Shown here: in pieces, positions 61,765 to 64,000 of the stretch
Layout of the letters: every line of letters starts with the position of its first letter
Position numbering within the stretch: the first letter of the stretch is position 1
NCBI GenBank assembly: GCA_019084025.1
Contig: JAHRBI010000001.1
Span: 62,001-126,000 of the forward strand
Direction of reading: 5' to 3'
Source of the DNA: Burkholderiaceae bacterium DAT-1
Lineage (GTDB): Bacteria; Pseudomonadota; Gammaproteobacteria; Burkholderiales; Chitinimonadaceae
DNA: 64,000 bases
Program-made: the position numbers and the translations under genes
Notes under the pieces: generated by a model
The model's database searches: none
Told to the model about the DNA's origin: nothing
The model's input: only the letters and a program-made list of their open reading frames with translations

Positions 61765-62664
61765 TTAGTCCTGTTCAAGCAAAACAGTTGCGATTGCCGT
61801 ATTGCCGCCATTTCGGTATTCGAGCGAGGAAAAGCTCATGACCTTTGCCATGGAAATGCCGCGACCATTTGGATCAAATGCCCGCGCCGGATCAAAATCC
61901 ATGTATTTCTGCCAGTCAAAACCCTTGCCCTCATCGACCACTTCGATTTGCAGCGCATTCGCAAGACGGCTCAAGGCGACACGGACAAATTTGCGCGAGA
62001 ACTCTGGCAAATCGAGCCGAGCATTGATTTCATCCGCCCATCGACCTTCGTGCATCAGCTGCTTTTTCTCGTCGTAAGTCACGCCGAGATTGCCATGTTC
62101 GATGCCATTGATGATCAACTCGGTGAGACCTAGCGCCACCCGTTCTGGCTGTCCGGTCATCTTGCCGATCAGCACCGCAACGCGCTGTGCTTCGTGCAAC
62201 CTGGAAATCCGGAACTCGGCGGAGTGTAGCGTCGCCAATCCCTCAAGCGGCTTTTCAACTGCTTCGCGTACCGTCTTGGCTGAGCGGAACTGCCCCACTG
62301 CGGCTGCGACAATCGCCAGCAGCATTTCCCGCTCGAAGGGCTTCGTCAGGTAGTAATATGCGCCTGCTTCCATCCCTTCGCGAATGGCCTCGGGCGCACC
62401 CACAGCAGTCTGCAGAATCACTGGCAGTATCGTGAGTTCTGCATGATTCTTGATCCGCTGCAGCACTTCCAGCCCGTTCATGCGCGGCATCATCCGGTCG
62501 AGCAGAATCGCTTCGTAGCGACTGCCGTGATCCTGAAGCATCTGCCACGCAGATTCGCCATCTTCCGCTGTCTCGATTTCGTATCCTGCATCACCCAGAT
62601 GCTCGGACAAGATCTCCAGATTGAAAGGCTCATCATCGACAAGCAGCAGCTTGGCTTTTTCCAT
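61765..62664 (-). CDS. Response regulator with C-terminal HATPase (anti-sigma kinase-like) domain
   Basis: The 299-residue protein has a receiver domain at about 1-125 (LLLVDDEPFN, phospho-Asp in AILLDRMMPRMNG, Lys in YYLTKPFEREM). A histidine-kinase-type ATPase domain without a dimerisation His follows (about 150-297; N-box ELIINGIEHGN, DEGKGFDW, GRGISMAKVM). That C-terminal domain resembles RsbW/SpoIIAB-type anti-sigma kinases. It lies 102 bp after the PAS kinase gene, so the two may be partners. The output target is unknown; no anti-sigma antagonist (STAS) gene is adjacent. Confidence 0.85.
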   Translation of the reverse strand: MEKAKLLLVDDEPFNLEILSEHLGDAGYEIETAEDGESAWQMLQDHGSRYEAILLDRMMPRMNGLEVLQRIKNHAELTILPVILQTAVGAPEAIREGMEAGAYYYLTKPFEREMLLAIVAAAVGQFRSAKTVREAVEKPLEGLATLHSAEFRISRLHEAQRVAVLIGKMTGQPERVALGLTELIINGIEHGNLGVTYDEKKQLMHEGRWADEINARLDLPEFSRKFVRVALSRLANALQIEVVDEGKGFDWQKYMDFDPARAFDPNGRGISMAKVMSFSSLEYRNGGNTAIATVLLEQD

Positions 62665-62766
62665 CTTGTACTCCAGGCAAACTCGAATCAGGACGCAGAC
62701 GTCCCATACCTACTCTTGTTATCGCATTAAATGCCAGCGCTTGCCAGCCTGCGCGCTACGCGGCAG

Positions 62767-64000
62767 CTAGAGCGTCATGGTCTCTGCCGCCGCACCTGAC
62801 TTCTGCCCACGAACGGGGAGACAGACCACCAGCCGTGCCCCCTGCTGCTCACGGTTTTCTGCCTCGATTGTGCCTCCATGCGCCAGCACTATTTCGCGAC
62901 AGATTGCCAGTCCAAGTCCAGTTCCACCCGCGCCCGTATGGGTTTTGGAGGACTGAATAAACTTATCGAATACGGCCTCCAGCTCTTCGGGCGGGATACC
63001 CACGCCCTGATCTTCGACGAGCAGCATAATACGATCACCCACCTGACGAATGGTCAGATCAACCACGCCACCATCCGGGCTGTACTTGATCGCATTCGCA
63101 ACCAGATTACGAACAACTTGAGCCAGACGGAATGGATCACCCCACATCGGTGACTCCTGTTCATTGGCATGCACTAGCAATTCGACCTGTTTGGGTCGGG
63201 CTATCGTGCGCAACTCCTCACAGACTTCACCAACAACATGGCGTAACAGGAGCATCTGCATTTCATAGCGCATTTTGCCTGATTCAAGCTTGGCCAGATC
63301 AAGTAGATCATTCAGGATATGCAAAAGACGCAAACCACTCTGATGGATGCGTTCGAAGAAGTGGACAATTTTCGGTACTTCGAGCGTACGCGATTTAGTT
63401 TGCCCCAGATCCGCAAAACTCAGAATGGCATGCAAGGGCGTGCGCAATTCGTGTGACATATTCGCCAGGAATTGTGATTTTGCACGATTGGCCGACTCGG
63501 CTCCCTCTTTGGCTTCCTTGAGTGCGGCCTCGGCAGCACGCTGCTCACCCACATCCTGATAAATCCAGATCGCGCCATTATGCGGATTTTCATTATCAAT
63601 TGACTTGCCGAAGGCATCGCACAGGATGTCCCCACCGTCTGCGGCTCGGAAAATCATTTCAACGCGGACTACCTCACCGGTAATCAACTGAGTATATAAG
63701 CGCTGTTCCGTTGCCTCGAATTGCGTTGGGTCAGCCAGTAGATTGCGCGCCGACTGATTTTCCATTTCCTCGCAGCTATAGCCAAACAGCGTTTCAAAGG
63801 CTCGATTCACTTCAACAAACCGACCTTGTGACTGCAGCGCCATAGGCAATGGACTGGCAGCGAAGAGCGAACTCAACTCGGCGGTACGATCCCGCACCAA
63901 GTCCGCAAGGTGATCTCTGTGCTGAATCAGTTCGGCCTCGATCCGTTTGCGCTCGGTGATATCACGCACCATAAGCAAGGCTTCGCCATCCGGCATGGGT
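62767..64000 (-). CDS. PAS-domain sensor histidine kinase (5' end beyond window)
   Basis: The visible 411 residues run in frame to the window edge. They show the end of a PAS/PAC unit (MPDGEALLMVRDITERKR), a coiled coil, and a second PAS domain (about 43-160, SPLPMALQSQGRFVEVNRAFETLFGYS). The HisKA box FLANMSHELRTPLHAILSF holds the phospho-His. The HATPase domain (N-box VRNLVANAIKYSP, G1 LVEDQGVGIP, G2 GTGLGLAICREIV) follows. No receiver domain is at its end. It is probably partner to the downstream response regulator. The signal it senses is not known. Confidence 0.93.
   Translation of the reverse strand, partial: PMPDGEALLMVRDITERKRIEAELIQHRDHLADLVRDRTAELSSLFAASPLPMALQSQGRFVEVNRAFETLFGYSCEEMENQSARNLLADPTQFEATEQRLYTQLITGEVVRVEMIFRAADGGDILCDAFGKSIDNENPHNGAIWIYQDVGEQRAAEAALKEAKEGAESANRAKSQFLANMSHELRTPLHAILSFADLGQTKSRTLEVPKIVHFFERIHQSGLRLLHILNDLLDLAKLESGKMRYEMQMLLLRHVVGEVCEELRTIARPKQVELLVHANEQESPMWGDPFRLAQVVRNLVANAIKYSPDGGVVDLTIRQVGDRIMLLVEDQGVGIPPEELEAVFDKFIQSSKTHTGAGGTGLGLAICREIVLAHGGTIEAENREQQGARLVVCLPVRGQKSGAAAETMTL

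Overview
The window is a stretch of bacterial chromosome that reads as a betaproteobacterium. The gene orders thrS-infC-rpmI-rplT / pheS-pheT-ihfA-merR, secG-tRNA-Leu-nuoABCDEFGHIJKLMN-DUF2818 and rlmE-ftsH-folP-glmM are typical of that class, and DUF2818, DUF1841 and DUF4149 proteins point the same way. A member of the Neisseriales is my guess from general resemblance only. Most of the window is housekeeping core; small accessory patches lie at the left (about 0.7-10.7 kb) and the right (about 54-64 kb).

Left part (1-10.8 kb, mostly minus strand): the 5' part of a chemotaxis receptor; a CorA-type transporter carrying an MgtE-like N-terminal domain; a secreted M64 metallopeptidase; a decayed P4-type integrase; a sulfur amino acid operon (cystathionine beta-synthase, cystathionine gamma-lyase/synthase, a SAM-dependent methyltransferase, MetY); a truncated UvrD-like helicase remnant; and tRNA-Pro(GGG).

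Translation block (10.8-18.7 kb, minus strand): tRNA-Val(GAC), a terminator, then thrS-infC-rpmI-rplT, a terminator, then pheS-pheT-ihfA-merR. infC appears to start at a non-AUG codon (ATA), which fits IF3 autoregulation.

Energy block (18.8-35 kb, minus strand): tpiA-secG-tRNA-Leu(GAG), a terminator, then all fourteen complex I genes in the order nuoA to nuoN, followed by a translationally coupled DUF2818 membrane protein. Several true starts are GTG or lie inside the longest open frame; I chose them from ribosome binding sites and overlaps.

Phosphate and envelope block (35-46 kb): plus-strand pstS-pstC-pstA-pstB with hairpins after pstS and a possible Pho box; convergent glmM, folP, ftsH and rlmE; the divergent RNA-binding gene yhbY; a TonB-family protein with an unusual cytoplasmic N-terminal domain; and DUF4149. 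Next comes carA-carB-greA (46-51 kb), with two candidate promoters and a hairpin ahead of carA.

Right part (51-64 kb): a glutathione peroxidase, DUF1841, a BepA-like M48 protease with TPRs, a DUF2804 protein that overlaps a SulP permease tail to tail, an S1/P1 nuclease, a glutathione S-transferase, a large PLP-dependent Lys/Arg/Orn decarboxylase, an unrecognised TonB-like N-anchor protein, a response regulator with an anti-sigma-type ATPase output, and the 3' portion of a PAS histidine kinase gene cut by the window edge.

I see no CRISPR array, rRNA operon, intact insertion sequence or complete prophage, and no clearly new multi-gene system. The best candidates for follow-up are the methyltransferase inside the transsulfuration operon, the two TonB-like oddities, and the REC-ATPase/histidine kinase pair with its unknown neighbour.
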